A stretch of DNA of 64,000 nt, taken from assembly GCA_036320915.1 (NCBI GenBank), contig JAXBDG010000010.1, positions 434,001 to 498,000 on the forward strand. The letters are read 5' to 3'. Each line of letters begins with the position of its first letter. The stretch's first letter is position 1. The notes under the pieces are model-generated. The model had not been told where the DNA came from, did no database searches, and saw nothing but the letters and a program-made list of their open reading frames with translations. Shown here piece by piece: positions 1-12,469 of this stretch. The DNA is from Linnemannia elongata (Eukaryota > Mortierellomycota > Mortierellomycetes > Mortierellales > Mortierellaceae). Both the position numbers and the translations under genes were made by a program.

Positions 1-2463
1 CGAGAGCTGGTGTGCCGTCAGGGAGGGTCGATGTGTGACGATACGGTGGGTCTCCATGCCATAGTGTCCATTGCGGTGGGAGGAGGGTGGCTGCGCTTGA
101 TGATTGGATCCAAAGTTGACACTACTGCTTCCGCTACTATGGCTACTCCCTGTCCGGTGATGGCCACCTTCATGTGCCGAATGGCCTCTCTCATGCGCCG
201 CCGAATGGTTCTGGCGGTATGAAGACGACGAGCCTCCTCTAGGGTGCGTTGGTGAGCCGCTGTAATTTGAATGGTGATTAGAGTTCTGGAACGACGCAGA
301 CGAGTAAGATGAAGGCGAGTTGTACTGGGAATGTTGCTGCGGAGACGATTGCTGCTGCTGTTGCTGTTGATGGTGATGGTGCGTTGGGTGCTGTTTAGGG
401 TAGTTGCTTCCAGCGCTGCTGTGCGACGAGGGCGACTGGTTGTGCTGCAGGGTGTGGGGAGGCCTGTGGTGTGACTGAGGAGGCTGTCCGTGGCGAGAGG
501 TGTCGTATGGATGGTATTGGTTCGATCTAGGAGCTGCGGACACGGGGGAGGGTTGGAGCATTGGCTGAGTCCGGTTGGAAGTTGAACTCTGAGAAGGCGA
601 GCTGGGATCTGAGTGTGCAGGAGTATGTACATGAGGCCGATATCCAGATCCATGCTGCGAGTTTGAAGAGTGGCCGTTTGAGGATGAATGTTGGTTTGCT
701 AATGCAGAAGAGTGATGACGCTGCTCTTCCTGTTCGATCCGTGTCTGCTGCAACTGCTGCCGCGGCTGTGGGTGTTGATGAGGGTGCTGCGACGATGACT
801 GGTATTGCTGCTGCTGTTGCTGCTGGAGAGGAGTGGGCTGCTGCCTTGAGATGGCAGACATTCCTGGGGCTGAGGAGCTGCTTGATCCCATTCCCGATCC
901 CGATCCTGATCCTGCTCCGGGCTTTACTGCTGTCCCGTTTGACGAGGCAGAAGCAGACGTCGATGATGCTGAAGACGCTGACATAGCCTATGATCGTTCC
1001 GATCAAGATAAAGAAGAGGCGGTTAAATGCTTGTGCGATATGCTTAGGGAAGGACGAGAGGAGTGCTTGCGTGTTGTTGCGCAATCCATTGCCCGATTGA
1101 AATAGACAAAAAGAGATTATTGAGACTTACGTTGTGGATTTCTTCGTAAGCCTTGGACCGTCGCAGTTTCAATCCAGTCATCTCGGCCTCGCGGGCCATG
1201 GCGTCCAGTTCAGCGCGGACAATCTCAGCGCGAGGGTCTTTATCCTTGACGAGACCTCCGAGGAGGCCCTCCATGCGATGCAGTCGGGCTTCAATTGCCT
1301 CGATGTAACCTGTCATCATGGGGACAAGTTTGCCTGACGGTTGTTAGCAGATGTAGTGGATGGTGAGTCTTGAGGAAATAATGTAGACATATCGTTTATC
1401 GTTCATGGCAACAGTGAATCAATACAACAGAAAGAAAAAACAGCAAAAGCAGATCAAGTGATTGAATGACTATATACCTTTGGGAGGGCCACGTTTCTTG
1501 GTGGGGTCATTGTAAGTGCCTAATTACCCGGATATCCAGTCCCAGGAGGAAGTACAAGCGAGTCAAGAAAAAGAAGGAAGGACGGGACAGGTATAGTTTT
1601 GGATGATCGGGTCAGTCTCGGTTTCGTAGTACGGTATGGGTACGAAAAGTCAGAAGAAAATGTTTGCTTTAAGGCAAGTTGGAAGGAAGGAAGAAAGGAA
1701 GGGGAGGAGGAAAAAGGGCCTAGACCGAATTGTTCATCTGCCGCTGGTCTGAAATAAAGGCGGCTGTCTCCCATGATTCCAGGACCACTTACATTCATAA
1801 TTGAAGGTCTCGCAGTTGGTGCAGAGGGGGTGGATAGCATCTATTGTGTTGAAGGAAAAGGGAGCAAGAGAAAAAGGTCCGAGGAATAGGAAGTAGGGAT
1901 AGGAGGTAGGAGGAAAAAAAAAAAAAAAAAGTAAGAACAAAAGGCGATTAGGATATGATTCTTTGTTTTCTTAGCTGTTGTTTGACAACGTTTTGTCATA
2001 TGTTTTCCCTCATTATTTATCCTGGAAGGAGGGAGAAAGAGAGCAGCAAACTTACCGCACTTGACTTTTTTCCTCCGGCAAGAGTCGCAGGCCTATTGGT
2101 ACATTAGGGCCAATAATAAAAACAATAACAACAACAACAGAAAAGAAAAATATAAAGAGAGCGATGGGCGTCGTTGTTTAGGGTTAGTAAGTCGTTGTTG
2201 CTGTGGATAGTAGTGCGATCCATTGGGAGCCAAGGGTAATCATTGTCCAGTGAGAGGTGAGTGGGAAGTGAACAAAGAAAAAAGTCTAAGGAGCTTAAGC
2301 AACAAAAACAAAGCACAGAAACGGAGTAATTGAGCCGAAGAATAAGAACAAGTAAGAGGGAAAAAAAACTAAAGCCAGAAGGCGGAAAAAGTGGCAGTGG
2401 GTTGCGGTGATTATTGAATGGAGAACGGACCTTGGACACTCTGAGCCGTTTGTTATCGGCCAT
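1..2463 (-). CDS. Zn2Cys6 fungal transcription factor (3' part outside window)
   Basis: Nuclear DNA-binding regulator with an N-terminal binuclear zinc cluster. Exons read on the minus strand: 2463-2431, 2092-2056, 1840-1793, 1519-1478, 1309-1131 and 987-1, all GT-AG and in phase. Joined, they give MADNKRLRVSK, then ACDSCRRKKVKCD (C-x2-C-x6-C), LCTNCETFNYEC (the second C-x2-C-x6-C half), the linker TYNDPTKKRGPPK and a heptad-like helix (GYIEAIEARLHRMEGLL). Linker plus coiled coil is the usual layout of XlnR-like Zn2Cys6 regulators. The last exon stays open for 329 codons to the edge and is rich in Ser, Gln and His, which suits a low-complexity activation region. The start is the only Met directly ahead of the zinc cluster. 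The target genes cannot be read from the sequence, and any middle homology domain would lie outside the window. Confidence 0.88.
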
Positions 2464-2743
2464 TCGGTTCGAATGAGAAAAGGGTTGTTGGAAAGAGTTG
2501 AATGGTGGAAGTGGTTGATTGGAGTTGGAGATTAAAGGGAAGGAAAGGAAGAGAGGAAGAGAGAAGGGAGAAAGTGAGTGAGTCGGGTAAAGTGAAGGGC
2601 TGAATTGAGTTGGCGGTTGATTGTGATTATGCCGGTGGGTTGTGGGAGAGTAGAGTATGAGAGTGAAGTGAGAGAAAGTGTGTGCCGGGTGGTTGTGGAG
2701 AGGATGAGACAGTGAAGGAAAAAAGAGGAGAGCGATGGGGCGA

Positions 2744-2783
<40 letters not shown>

Positions 2784-2879
2784 TGAAGAGGAGTGGCGGG
2801 AGAGGGAAGAGAGGTAAAAAAAAAGTGGAAGAGTGAAAAGGGAAGGAGGGAAGGAGGGGATGGAAGGATGAGGTAGAAG

Positions 2880-2912
<33 letters not shown>

Positions 2913-3334
2913 GAGACTATCAGAAACAATCAGCATTAATCACATATGAAATATAATAAGCGGGTGAACAGAAAAGAAAGTTATCAGTACTGTAGTGCCA
3001 TTTCACACCACACCCACACTTCTGATGATGATCAGTCACTATTGTAGTCAACGAAGAGAATGAACCGAACGAACGAGGATCCACCCTTTCTTCTTTTCTC
3101 TCGGTTCTTTCTGCATTCTGAGCGCCGACATTTTTTAAAAAAGGGAAAAAAAAAGGAGATACCTCATTCCTTGTCTTTCCGTTCTTTTGTTTTCACACGC
3201 ACCATACCACAGAAGAGATAACAAAAAAAAAAAAAAAAAAAAAAAAAATGTCAATCGATCGATGTCCTATGTGCAAATCGTCGGTAAAACTGATAAAAAA
3301 AATCGTTGCACCCTTCCCTTTCATTCATGTGCAT

Positions 3335-3370
<36 letters not shown>

Positions 3371-3763
3371 CACCCGGTGAATCAACGCACAAATGCTGGC
3401 GGATGGACGGCAAAGACGAATAAAGATCCTCGCCGGGAATTGGATAAATATGAGCCATTCTCTCTTTCCTATTCGATCTCGCCATTTATCAAAAAGGAGT
3501 GAAGGGGTTGTGCATAGCCGGCATTGTTAGGAAGCAACGAGGAAAGGGTTTGACTCCTTCCCTCCCCTTTTCAACCATGTTACCAATTGAACGCGAAAAG
3601 ATTATGCATAGAAGCTACAGTCATCCATCTAAGGAAGAAAATAAAAAAGAGGGAAAGCAACAAGCTATATCGAATGACCCAGCCCAGGGATACCCCCGAT
3701 CGACCGGGTGAACTCTACCTTCTCGTTTTCCCTTTCACCTTCTTGGTTGTTCGATTTTCAGTC

Positions 3764-3809
<46 letters not shown>

Positions 3810-4856
3810 CCAGAGAACAATTGTGGTTCGTAATGACTTATGGCAAAAAGTTTTTCCCTTCGTCTTGTCCGTGAGTATGCCTGCCTCGCCTCTTCCTGCC
3901 TGACCTTCATGCCCACCAAACCGAACCAAACAGGAAAACTGTGAGTGCATGTGCCTAAAACCCTAATGTGCTTTTCTCTCTCCTCCACCCGGTTGCTTGC
4001 TTCTCGCTCTCAGTCCTCCTCCACTAGCTGCTAGGTCTGAGACATTAGAAGGGTTTTGTACCCATGATCCCTGCTCTCTGTTCGTCTTGTTTATGCTTGT
4101 GTTCACTGTCAGTGGGGTTCAGGGCGAAGAGTAAGGAAGGAAGAAGGCAGAGTTATACACAATATGGCGGGGTGCCCTTCAATTTGATGTCAACTACTAC
4201 CATACCCCAGTTATTTATCATACATGCTCAATCGTTCATATCTCGTTCGGTTTTGCTGTCTGTTTTGATTTGGGCTGTTTCTTTTTGTTAAGTCTTTGTC
4301 CTGTTGCTGACATTTGACGTTTTGTTTGTATTGCTGTCTTTATTAGTGAAATGAAGGGTGCGCCTTCGACGCCAAGCAACTCTTAGGGACAAGACGTGAA
4401 TCATGACATAGATCGGATATGTAAGTCCTACTCTCAGTCAATTTATGACTGGATCGTTTGATTACGGGACAGCTGCAGGGAGAGAAAGAAACATCGGAAG
4501 GGAAGGTAAACCATCGCATGCTTATCGCAACTCGTTCAGTCTACTACGCTACGCTTGCGTTGGGAAACAAAGGCCCCGCTGGACTAAAAGTCAAGCCATT
4601 AGGTCATAGGTTTATTAATATCTGCACGTGACATGGTTCTTTTCTTCCATATGTCATGCCGCCCAGCAGAAAAGACAAAGCCCAAGTGACAACGTTGCAG
4701 CGGCTTTTCCTTCTTCCCCACCTTTTCCCTCCCTTTTCTTTCCTCACTCCGTCACTCTAATCACTCATTGCTCCTTCCTTCACTCTTCTACACTTCTCTC
4801 TCTACTTACACTCACACTCACCACAACTCAGCAACACACCCAACACACAACTCACA
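2464..4856. other. intergenic, divergent upstream region of the TF and VAMP genes
   Basis: No supportable gene. This 2.4 kb lies between two divergently transcribed genes and should hold both promoters and 5' UTRs. It is dominated by simple sequence: a GA-rich block near 2740-2800, A tracts near 2885-2912, 3223-3248 and 3336-3369, and a T tract near 3768-3802. Open frames here are low-complexity artefacts. Confidence 0.6.
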
Positions 4857-4948
4857 ATGTAAAGCAACAACTCTCATTCATACTCTTTGTGTACCCTCTG
4901 ACTTTGTCTTGTCTGCGAACGGACAACCACCACCCCACTCCTCTCTCT

Positions 4949-4984
<36 letters not shown>

Positions 4985-6105
4985 CGTGTGAGGAGAGCAA
5001 AAACAGAGCAACCAGCAACCCTATTGCTCAACAACGACTTTGTCTAATGGTCTGTTCTCTCTTTTTTAACGACAATAATTCGTAGGTCGACTCCCTACGA
5101 TCCTCCTCACTCCGGACCTTCCAACAAGACTGCTCAGCTCCAGCAGCAGGTCAACGATGTCGTCGGAATCATGCAGCAGAATGTATGTTTCACTCTTTTT
5201 CCAGGCATTTTTTTTGTAAAGGAGACATAACAGCACTTAACAGCAGTGAATTTAACAAATGATTGTCGATTTTTGTGTCTTGGTATACTAGATTGACTCT
5301 GTGAGAGACCGCGGAGAGAAACTTGACACACTTCACCACAAGACTAGTAAGTAGTCCTCTCTTGTTTCTTGGTCATCAACCACAGCTCAATAGACACCCC
5401 TCGCATGGACATGAGAGCAACCACACGGAGCTTTGGTGTCCAGGACACCACCAGCAGCAATAAGGACAAGAATATCACAATAAGGAGGAAGAGGGAGGCA
5501 TGGCTCGCTCGATAGCAACAAGGATCACAGGATTAAGACAATTATCCGACACTCTACTGTCCTTATATACTGTCTGATGGAATGGTCGTAGCAGGATTAC
5601 GATCATATTGGTATCAAAATCTATCATTGGCCCCGATAAACGAAGTCTTTTTGATCCAAAGGAGAGCCAGGACAGAACAGAATCGATCCATTCTGGATAC
5701 CAACAGCAATACTCAAGGAAAAAAAGGACATTTGTCACTGAACAACATCTAAAAACAGCGCAGACAACTCGAACGGCGCACAGAACAGAAACAACAATAC
5801 GTCTCCATTTCGTATTTTTTTTTTAATGCCAAGCAAAGTCCATAAGAAACCTTTTTCCTTTGGTTTGGTTGGACAAAGAAACTGACCAAAAATATCTCTC
5901 CCTTATCACACAACACTCACCCAAAAAAAAAAAAAAAATAGCCGATCTCGAACAGGGTGCAGTTCAGTTCAGGAGGGGTGCTTCGGGAGTGCGTCGCCAG
6001 ATGTGGCTCAAGAATATGAAGTGGCGTATCGCCATCATCCTCGGAGTCATCCTTCTCCTCGTCATCATCATCGTCCCCATCGTCAAGTCCAGCAACGGCA
6101 AGTAA
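4857..6105 (+). CDS. SNC1: R-SNARE, synaptobrevin/VAMP (Snc1/Snc2-like)
   Basis: Vesicle-membrane R-SNARE driving fusion of exocytic and endosomal vesicles with the plasma membrane. Coding exons: 4857-4858 (only AT of the ATG), 5086-5182, 5292-5346 and 5942-6105. The product is 105 residues. It begins MSTPYDPPHSGPSNKTAQ, followed by the SNARE helix (QLQQQVNDVVGIMQQNID through DLEQGAVQFRRGA) with the zero-layer Arg in DSVRDRGEKL. A juxtamembrane basic/aromatic stretch (RRQMWLKNMKWR) and one C-terminal membrane anchor (IAIILGVILLLVIIIVPIV) follow. Size and order match fungal Snc proteins. No other in-frame ATG precedes the SNARE motif: a stop lies upstream in the exon 2 frame at 5066-5068. The start codon therefore appears split AT|G by a 227-base intron with a GTAAAG donor. 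Confidence 0.88.
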
Positions 6106-6696
6106 AGCTAAGGGATTCTTTTGTCTCCCATAATCCAGGACTTGGACAATAACAGCTGCGTCTCCTTTTGCGATCGCCATTGCGCAACACAAACTTTCAT
6201 TACTATTGCCAAATATTCTTTTTTTTTTGTACCATCATTCCTACTCTTCTATTACATGCACTTCTTGACAAATAAAAACTTTTATTGACGTAAAAAAAAA
6301 AAAAAAAGACGACCATCTCTACAAAGACGTGGATGCTGAAAAAGGAGAAATGGTGTAACTTAATGCGAGGAGAAGCGCAAACAAGAGACCATTGCCTCTT
6401 ATATCTATGGACTTGGGACACGATCGGATCAAGTCATTTTTACCAGGTTAGTAACCTCTCGCACTTTCCCGGATTCGGGACTTGATCGGACAAGCCATTA
6501 GTAACTTGATCGCATTCAAACAATCAATCGTTTCTTTCTGCTTTACTGCTCCATCCACTCACACATTGACAATAAAAAAAAAACGACTCAGTGAGAATGA
6601 ATGAAAAAAAAAGTAATAGGATAATCGTTTATTGATGCGAAAAAGAAAAGATATGTACAAAAGTTAAAAAAAAAAGAAAGAAAAATTACATCCCTT
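6106..6696. other. intergenic between convergent genes
   Basis: Shared 3' flank of the VAMP gene (plus) and the GPI-protein gene (minus). It holds a few A tracts and two imperfect copies of a cgatcggatcaagtcatt-like motif near 6420-6515. No gene seen. Confidence 0.6.
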
Positions 6697-7699
6697 TTAG
6701 AGGACGAGGACGGCAACAGCGCCAAGGGCAGCGATAGCCAAAACACCAACGGACTGGCTCTTGCTCGAAGCAGCAGCATTGGGTGAAGTAGAGGGAGAGG
6801 CCGTGGGGACAGTAACGGTGGGAGCCACGGTTGTGGCCGAGGGGTTGATGGTGGGGACCGAGACGGTTGCAGTACCAGTGGTAGGGAAGATGGGATCGAT
6901 GGTGAGAGAACCAGTCTCGGTTGAGACAGGAGCGGTACCGGTTGCGGTTGCAGTACCGGTTGCAGTACCGGAGGGGGAAACGCCCGAGTTGGTGGCGGTT
7001 CCAGTCTATGTGGGTTGTGAGAAAATAGATCAAAAAAGACGGGATGGAAGGGGTGAGTGATAATCCTCTTTATGATGCAATCAGAATCAAGCACGGACAC
7101 AAACGCGCGATTAATTATAGAAAAAAAAAAAAAAAAAAAAAAGGGGGGAGACTTACAGGTTGGGCAGAAGCAGACGAGGAAGAATCAGGACCAGAGTAAT
7201 CTCCAGGGATAACAGCCGCACATCCATAAGTCGACTTTCCGGTATTACAATCCTTCTTTTCCTTACAGCAACGGATACACATGGTGTTCGAATGGGGCTC
7301 AATCAAGTTCACGTAATGGTTATACCCCGCACAGGCACTTCCAACAGGGGCCTTGATATCATACTGGCCACCGCGATCAGTCTCCGAAAGCGAGTACTTT
7401 GAAGCATCGATCTTGCCGGTGATTTGGACGTAACCGTCACCCTTGGCGAAGTTGGCGGATTGGATGAAGCCATCGGGGAAGATGCGAGCGGCGGGGGCGG
7501 AGGAGGAGGGAGAGGTGCAGAAGGCGATGGCGCTGTCCTCGTTGGCGGCAATGTCGCCACCGGCTTGGGGGGGCATCATCATGCACCAGTTTGTGGAGGA
7601 TGTGATTTGGACGATTTGGCCGGGTTTTCCGGGTGCAGCCGACGCAGAGAGGGAGAGAATGGCCAGAGCCGAGGCGACAGATGCGACGTTGAAGATCAT
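6697..7699 (-). CDS. MP88-like secreted GPI-anchored mannoprotein
   Basis: Predicted cell-surface glycoprotein of 283 residues, from exons 7699-7157 and 7005-6697 (intron 148 bases, GT-AG). Visible parts: a signal peptide (MIFNVASVASALAILSLSASAA), then a Cys-rich domain with NWCMMMPP, GGDIAANEDSAIAFCT, DGFIQSANF, DGYVQITG, GGQYDIKAPVGSACAGYNHY, VNLIEP, CIRCCKEKKDCN and GCAAVIPGDYS. This is the pattern I associate with basidiomycete immunoreactive mannoprotein MP88 and its relatives. The second exon is almost wholly Thr/Ser/Pro/Ala, likely O-mannosylated, and ends in a small-residue site followed by a hydrophobic tail (SVGVLAIAALGAVAVLVL), typical of GPI attachment. Biochemical function is unknown. 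Family assignment is from memory of the motif pattern. Confidence 0.8.
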
Positions 7700-8281
7700 T
7701 GTGGTGAGGTAGTGGACGTGAGTAGTAGGAGGAGTTTGTAGAGTGGTATAGAATGGAAGAGAGTGAAGAGTGAGGTGGTGAGAGTGAAGAGTTGAGAAGA
7801 AGAGATGTGTTGCTGAATAAAGTGGTACGAAACAAAGAACACTTCGTTTCTTTTATACAAAATCTGGAAGGGATGAAAAAAAGGTTACTAGGAGGGCGCC
7901 TCGGTAATCAGCTTTACCGAGAATAGGTCCAAAGTGAGTATGTAAGGTGTGGACCCTACGTCCACCTACACGCTTGTAACAGTAAAGTAACTGCACAATG
8001 ACCTGACCGTTATGTCTGTCGTCATTGGTCCAGAGGGTGGAAGGTGGACTGTGTGCATAAGGTAAGGAGAAAAACGAGAAGGTAAAAAAAACTCTTGGAC
8101 CAGGAGGTCAGACCGGGGTATGAAATTATGGGTTTCTAGGGGATTCGGTCAGCAAGACGACGAAATGCAAGGACAACTCCAAAGGGCAAAGGGGAGAGGG
8201 CATGAAATGACAGAGGCGATCTGATTGGAGGAGTGTTTGAGGGGAATCAGACAGGTTCACTCCAAAGACAGAGGGATTGTT

Positions 8282-8321
<40 letters not shown>

Positions 8322-10078
8322 ACTCAGGAACCATCAGTTTGTCCGATCGAGTCTTACTTCTAAAGAGACGCGTCCATCAGTGGCGAAGGAATGTACACCG
8401 TGAGACGAGCGAAGGACCGCTAAGAAGAAGTTGTATGTATGTATAGCTGTCAGCAACACAGAAGAGAATACTCTTCTGCTTTCACAACAACAGGGCATGC
8501 AAAAGAAAGAAAAGAGGCGAAGAGCAAAAATAATGATCCTGGGCGCACAAACAGAAACAGGCTCAATATGACGATCGATCCACATCTAAACAGGTCAGCG
8601 CTAAAACTCAAAAATACACACAAAGGTATTATGACTCTAACTCTTCCCCGTCTCTCCACTGACTTCCTCTCCTTCCTTCCTCGCATCAGACCATCACATT
8701 CTCCCAGTTTGAGGCTCTCATGTTGGTGCAAGACACTTTGTAAAAGCGGTTTTGAATTCCCACACACCAACACACACTAACAGGAAAGAATCCACTCCGC
8801 ATCCAGTTGTTGTCATCATCATTGTCCCATCCAGGCCATTCCCTCCTTCTCTGAGGAAGGTTTTGTGCTATTCCTCTACTCAAGTTTTTTTTGTGTCTGT
8901 GTTGTTATGGACTTATTGGCAGCTTACAGGATTCCGAGCACAGATATCATAAGCAAGATTGAAAAAAAAGCCAAAAAATGTACATGGGCAGCAGGAGCAA
9001 CATAAAGCAGGAGCACAGCGTCATCGTCATCGTCTTGTCTGGCATTTATTTCTTCATACCAGTCAAACAGAGTTTTTTTGAGTTGAGAGATGATGATATG
9101 ATCCTCTATCCAATCCTTTATGTCGAAAGGCATTTTATTATTTTTTATCGGAGGGTTTTCGCATGATGGAGATCTCATTTTTGGCACTGCCACTGGGAAC
9201 TTTGTAAGCGGTACTGTACTTGGACTCGGGCCATGCGACGCCTCCCCTTTTCATCTTGATCGAAATACGGAATAAAATGTGGTAGGACCGTAGTAAACGA
9301 TCAAACCGGACCTGACCTGTGCGCGATATAAAGAAAATTCTACTCTCGCAGTTTGACCATCGATCCTCACCCCTTGTCAATGGCTGAGTAAGGCCATGCC
9401 TAGAAGGTGAACGTGACAGAAATAGAACGTTCAAGTTACTTGATAAAATCCAGTGTGGTCGAGGAAAAAGAAAGAGGGGTGGTCGAGAGATGATCGATAG
9501 GAAAGGGAATAGGAGCCAATGAAGATGTGTCCTTTCCTAGAGAGACTGTCGCTGAGCTATGATAAAGAGCAATTGAAAGCTGTCTCTTCCTCAGTGTGTT
9601 GGATGTATTAACGTTTGTGTTTATTGATGTTGGAGTTGTTGACAATACGAGAGCAAGAAAGTTGGAAGAAAAAAAAAAAGAAGGTAAAAGCTCTCACATA
9701 TCCAATGGGTCTAGGTTGTTGTTGTTGTTGTTGACTCCACCTGCCCACCCAGCTGCCATGCTCGTTGTACGGTATGCTCACTTTTCATTTTCATCGCCAC
9801 CTCCGTCGTATTTTTTTTTATTTATTTTATGCCCTAGCCATAGCCCAGCCATACATTCAGCCAATGAGTCTTTTTATTTTCTCCCTGTTGCCCTTGTTTT
9901 TCCTTTTTTCCTTTTTTTCCTCCCCTCTTCCCTTTTCCCTTTTCTCTCGTTCTTCTCCTTTTCACACCTCCCTCAATCCACACACAGTCGACTCTCACTC
10001 AAATCAGCAACACACTTCGATACTTTTAAACCACCTTCTCCTCAACACCAACAACACCCACAACACAGAGCTTCATCT
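7700..10078. other. intergenic, divergent upstream region
   Basis: Nearly 2.4 kb between the divergent GPI-protein and C2-protein genes, so both promoters should lie here. It contains a run of about 35 A near 8284-8318, a GTT microsatellite near 9716-9733 and a pyrimidine-rich leader just upstream of 10079. Short open frames such as 9138-9434 minus show no recognisable domain or splice logic. No RNA gene seen. Confidence 0.55.
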
Positions 10079-12179
10079 ATGACATCACAAAAGATCGGAG
10101 TCCTGGTCGCCATCCCCATCAAGGGCAGGAAACTTGTCAACAGGACTGGAGGCAAGCAGTCTCCCTATGTCCAGCTCAAGCTCGGCGAGCAAAAGAAACG
10201 CACCCGCGCATCCCTCATCGCCTCCGTCGAACCCGAGTGGGATCAAGAGGCAAGTCCTCCTGTTCCTCCTCCTCCTCTTTCACTCTCTTTTTTCACCTCA
10301 AATATCTTGTGTCTGCCCGGATGAACAACAACAAAGCTGACCTTCGACTCTCCTTTACTCCTTGTCATCTTTTCTGCCCTATGTGTTCAATACAACCAAC
10401 TAGGTCCGCCTCGATGTGTTTCAGGACCAACTGGACATGAAGGTGTCCATCTTTGACGAGGGCAAGAAGGGCGAGCTGGTGGGCGATGGCGTCCTCCTTT
10501 TGAACGAGGTCATCGACAAGGGCGAACTCGATGGTAAAAAACATAGGAGACCAGATCGACTTTCATCGCTGCTTGATTATTTCTTTCGCCTTCCTCGGAG
10601 GAAAAGAGCTCGTGTTCGTTTTTAACGCCTTCAGCTGAAGCATGGCGAGTGGACAAAGGCGTACTGATGGATTGAGGACTGAAAGTATTTACTTTGTTCC
10701 TTTCTCTTCTTTTTTTTTTGCCCGTCCTTAGTGTGGTTTCCTATCAAGCACAACGGAGCCGCCGCTGGCGATATCTACTTTGAACTCACCTTCTATGCCG
10801 CGGTAAGGACGACACCTCAACACCTCAACCAACCATGCAGCACAACTGCTATTTTTTTTTTTCTTTTTTTTTTTCAAAGAGCTCATCCATTTCGTTACAA
10901 GACAAAGAATACCACGCAGGCACAGCCTGTTCTATCTCTGGAACGAACCAACACCAACGGAGTCAAACGAACAAGAATTAGGAACAAATAGGCATCTCGC
11001 CCAAGCGGAGACTTTCTCGACCACTAAGACGTTTTCCATATCGCTGAACAAAAAAAAAAAATCTAGGCCCCTCCACCAGCTGCCGGCAGCACGCCACCCC
11101 CCGCAACCCCACAGACCCAGATCCATACGCCTCTTAGATACAACCAGCCAGGATTCCAGGGTGGCGCTCCAGGCATCCACCCCTTGCCCCACACTCCTCC
11201 AGTGAGCGGGTTTGGTAGCCCAGCAGTAGGTCACATCGGTGGACCCCCAGCTCCTTTCTCAGGCAACATGTACCACCCTCCCGGTCCTGGCGGCTATGTG
11301 CCCAATGCCAATGTCCGACCCTTTCCACCAGCCCATCAGGCGCCCTTCACACCTCAGCAACCTGCCGCTCCCTTGCCTCCCTTCGGTGGTTCTCCTGCTC
11401 CTGTTTCGGGTCCTGGATTCAACCCTGCATTCGGAAACAACAATTCTCCATTCCGTCCTCCAGGTGCTTTCCCTAACCCGGCTTCACCTCCCTTTGGACA
11501 GCCTGGGCTCCCTGGATCTGGACCTGGCCCTGTTGGTGGTGCTTTCCCAATGCCTCAGCCCTCTTTCAACAACGGACCTCCCAACAACAACTTTTCGCCC
11601 AACAACAGCAACAGTGGACCCAAGTTCCCAAGCAACGGACCCAACAACTTCCCAAATAACAACAACTTCCCACCAAACAGCAACAACAGCTTCTCACCGA
11701 ACAACAACAACAACAATGGAAGATTCCCCATGCCTCAGGGACCGGGTCCTAACATGAACAACGGACCCAGTTTCCCTCAAGGTCCTGGCGGTCCTAACAA
11801 CAGCTTTGGCAACAACAATGGTCCTAACAACAACTTCAACAATGGACCCAACAACTTTGGCAACAACAACGGACCCAACAACTTTGGTAACAATGGACCC
11901 AACAACTTTGGTAACAACGGACCCAACAACAACTTTGGCAACAACAACAACAACGGTCCTAACAACTTCAGCAATGGACCTAACAACGGACCCAACAACA
12001 ACTTCAACAACAACAACGGTCCAAACAACTTTGGCAACAACAACAACAACAACAGACCAAACAACTTCAACAGCAACAGCAGCAACAACAGTAACTTGTC
12101 ATCAGGGCCTTCATCCGGGAACGGGCCAGTGACACCTCTGATGCAGTACAACTACAGTCTTGGAGGCAGCTTCCCTTAA
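10079..12179 (+). CDS. C2-domain protein with Pro- and Asn-rich tail (Inn1/Fic1-like)
   Basis: Predicted membrane-associating C2 protein of 494 residues. Exons: 10079-10249, 10404-10533, 10732-10802 and 11067-12179. Residues 1-124 form one C2 domain: IGVLVAIPIKGRKLVNRTG, SPYVQLKLGEQKKRT, PEWDQEVRLDVFQDQ, DMKVSIFDEGKKGELVGD and GDIYFELTFYAA. The acidic calcium-binding loops look incomplete, so lipid binding may be calcium-independent. The rest is Pro-rich (PPPAAGSTPPPATP and PxxP motifs), then about 200 residues of repeated G-P-N-N and N-F-G-N-N units. A C2 domain followed by PxxP motifs resembles the cytokinesis proteins Inn1 and Fic1, but homology beyond the C2 domain is not proven. The first intron has a GC donor (GAG|GCAAGT) and joins EWDQE to VRLDV, as C2 conservation requires. 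Confidence 0.82.
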
Positions 12180-12469
12180 ACAAGCATGCGTTTTGTTTGA
12201 TGTAAATGACCACAATAATATCACCCATAGCATAGTACCCCCCACCTCTTACTAAGAAATAAAAAGTAAAAAAATAAAAAAAAATATAGTAATCCAAATG
12301 ACAAAAGATATGAGAGTGCTTAAAAGTAAAAAATGAACGCCTGATTTTTTTTCTATCCTGGTTTTCTTTAATGTAAAGGGCAGAGTTTTCAAGACGGTAG
12401 GCAGACTAAAGTCATTCTTGTTTTTATGTATGTGGGCGTGAGAGTGAGTAAGAGAGAGAGAGAAGGGAC

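Noticed and set aside
2532..2936. Open frames of Ser/Phe/Leu-rich composition upstream of the Zn2Cys6 gene
   Set aside because: Pure products of GA/CT-rich simple sequence and an A tract. No splice logic or domain.
9138..9434. Minus-strand frame of 98 codons
   Set aside because: No start context, homology pattern or partner exons in a promoter-like region. Not reported as a gene.
11777..12151. Leu-rich minus-strand frame opposite the C2 gene tail
   Set aside because: It is the antisense of AAC repeats (poly-Leu from GTT/TTG), an artefact of the Asn-rich coding repeat.
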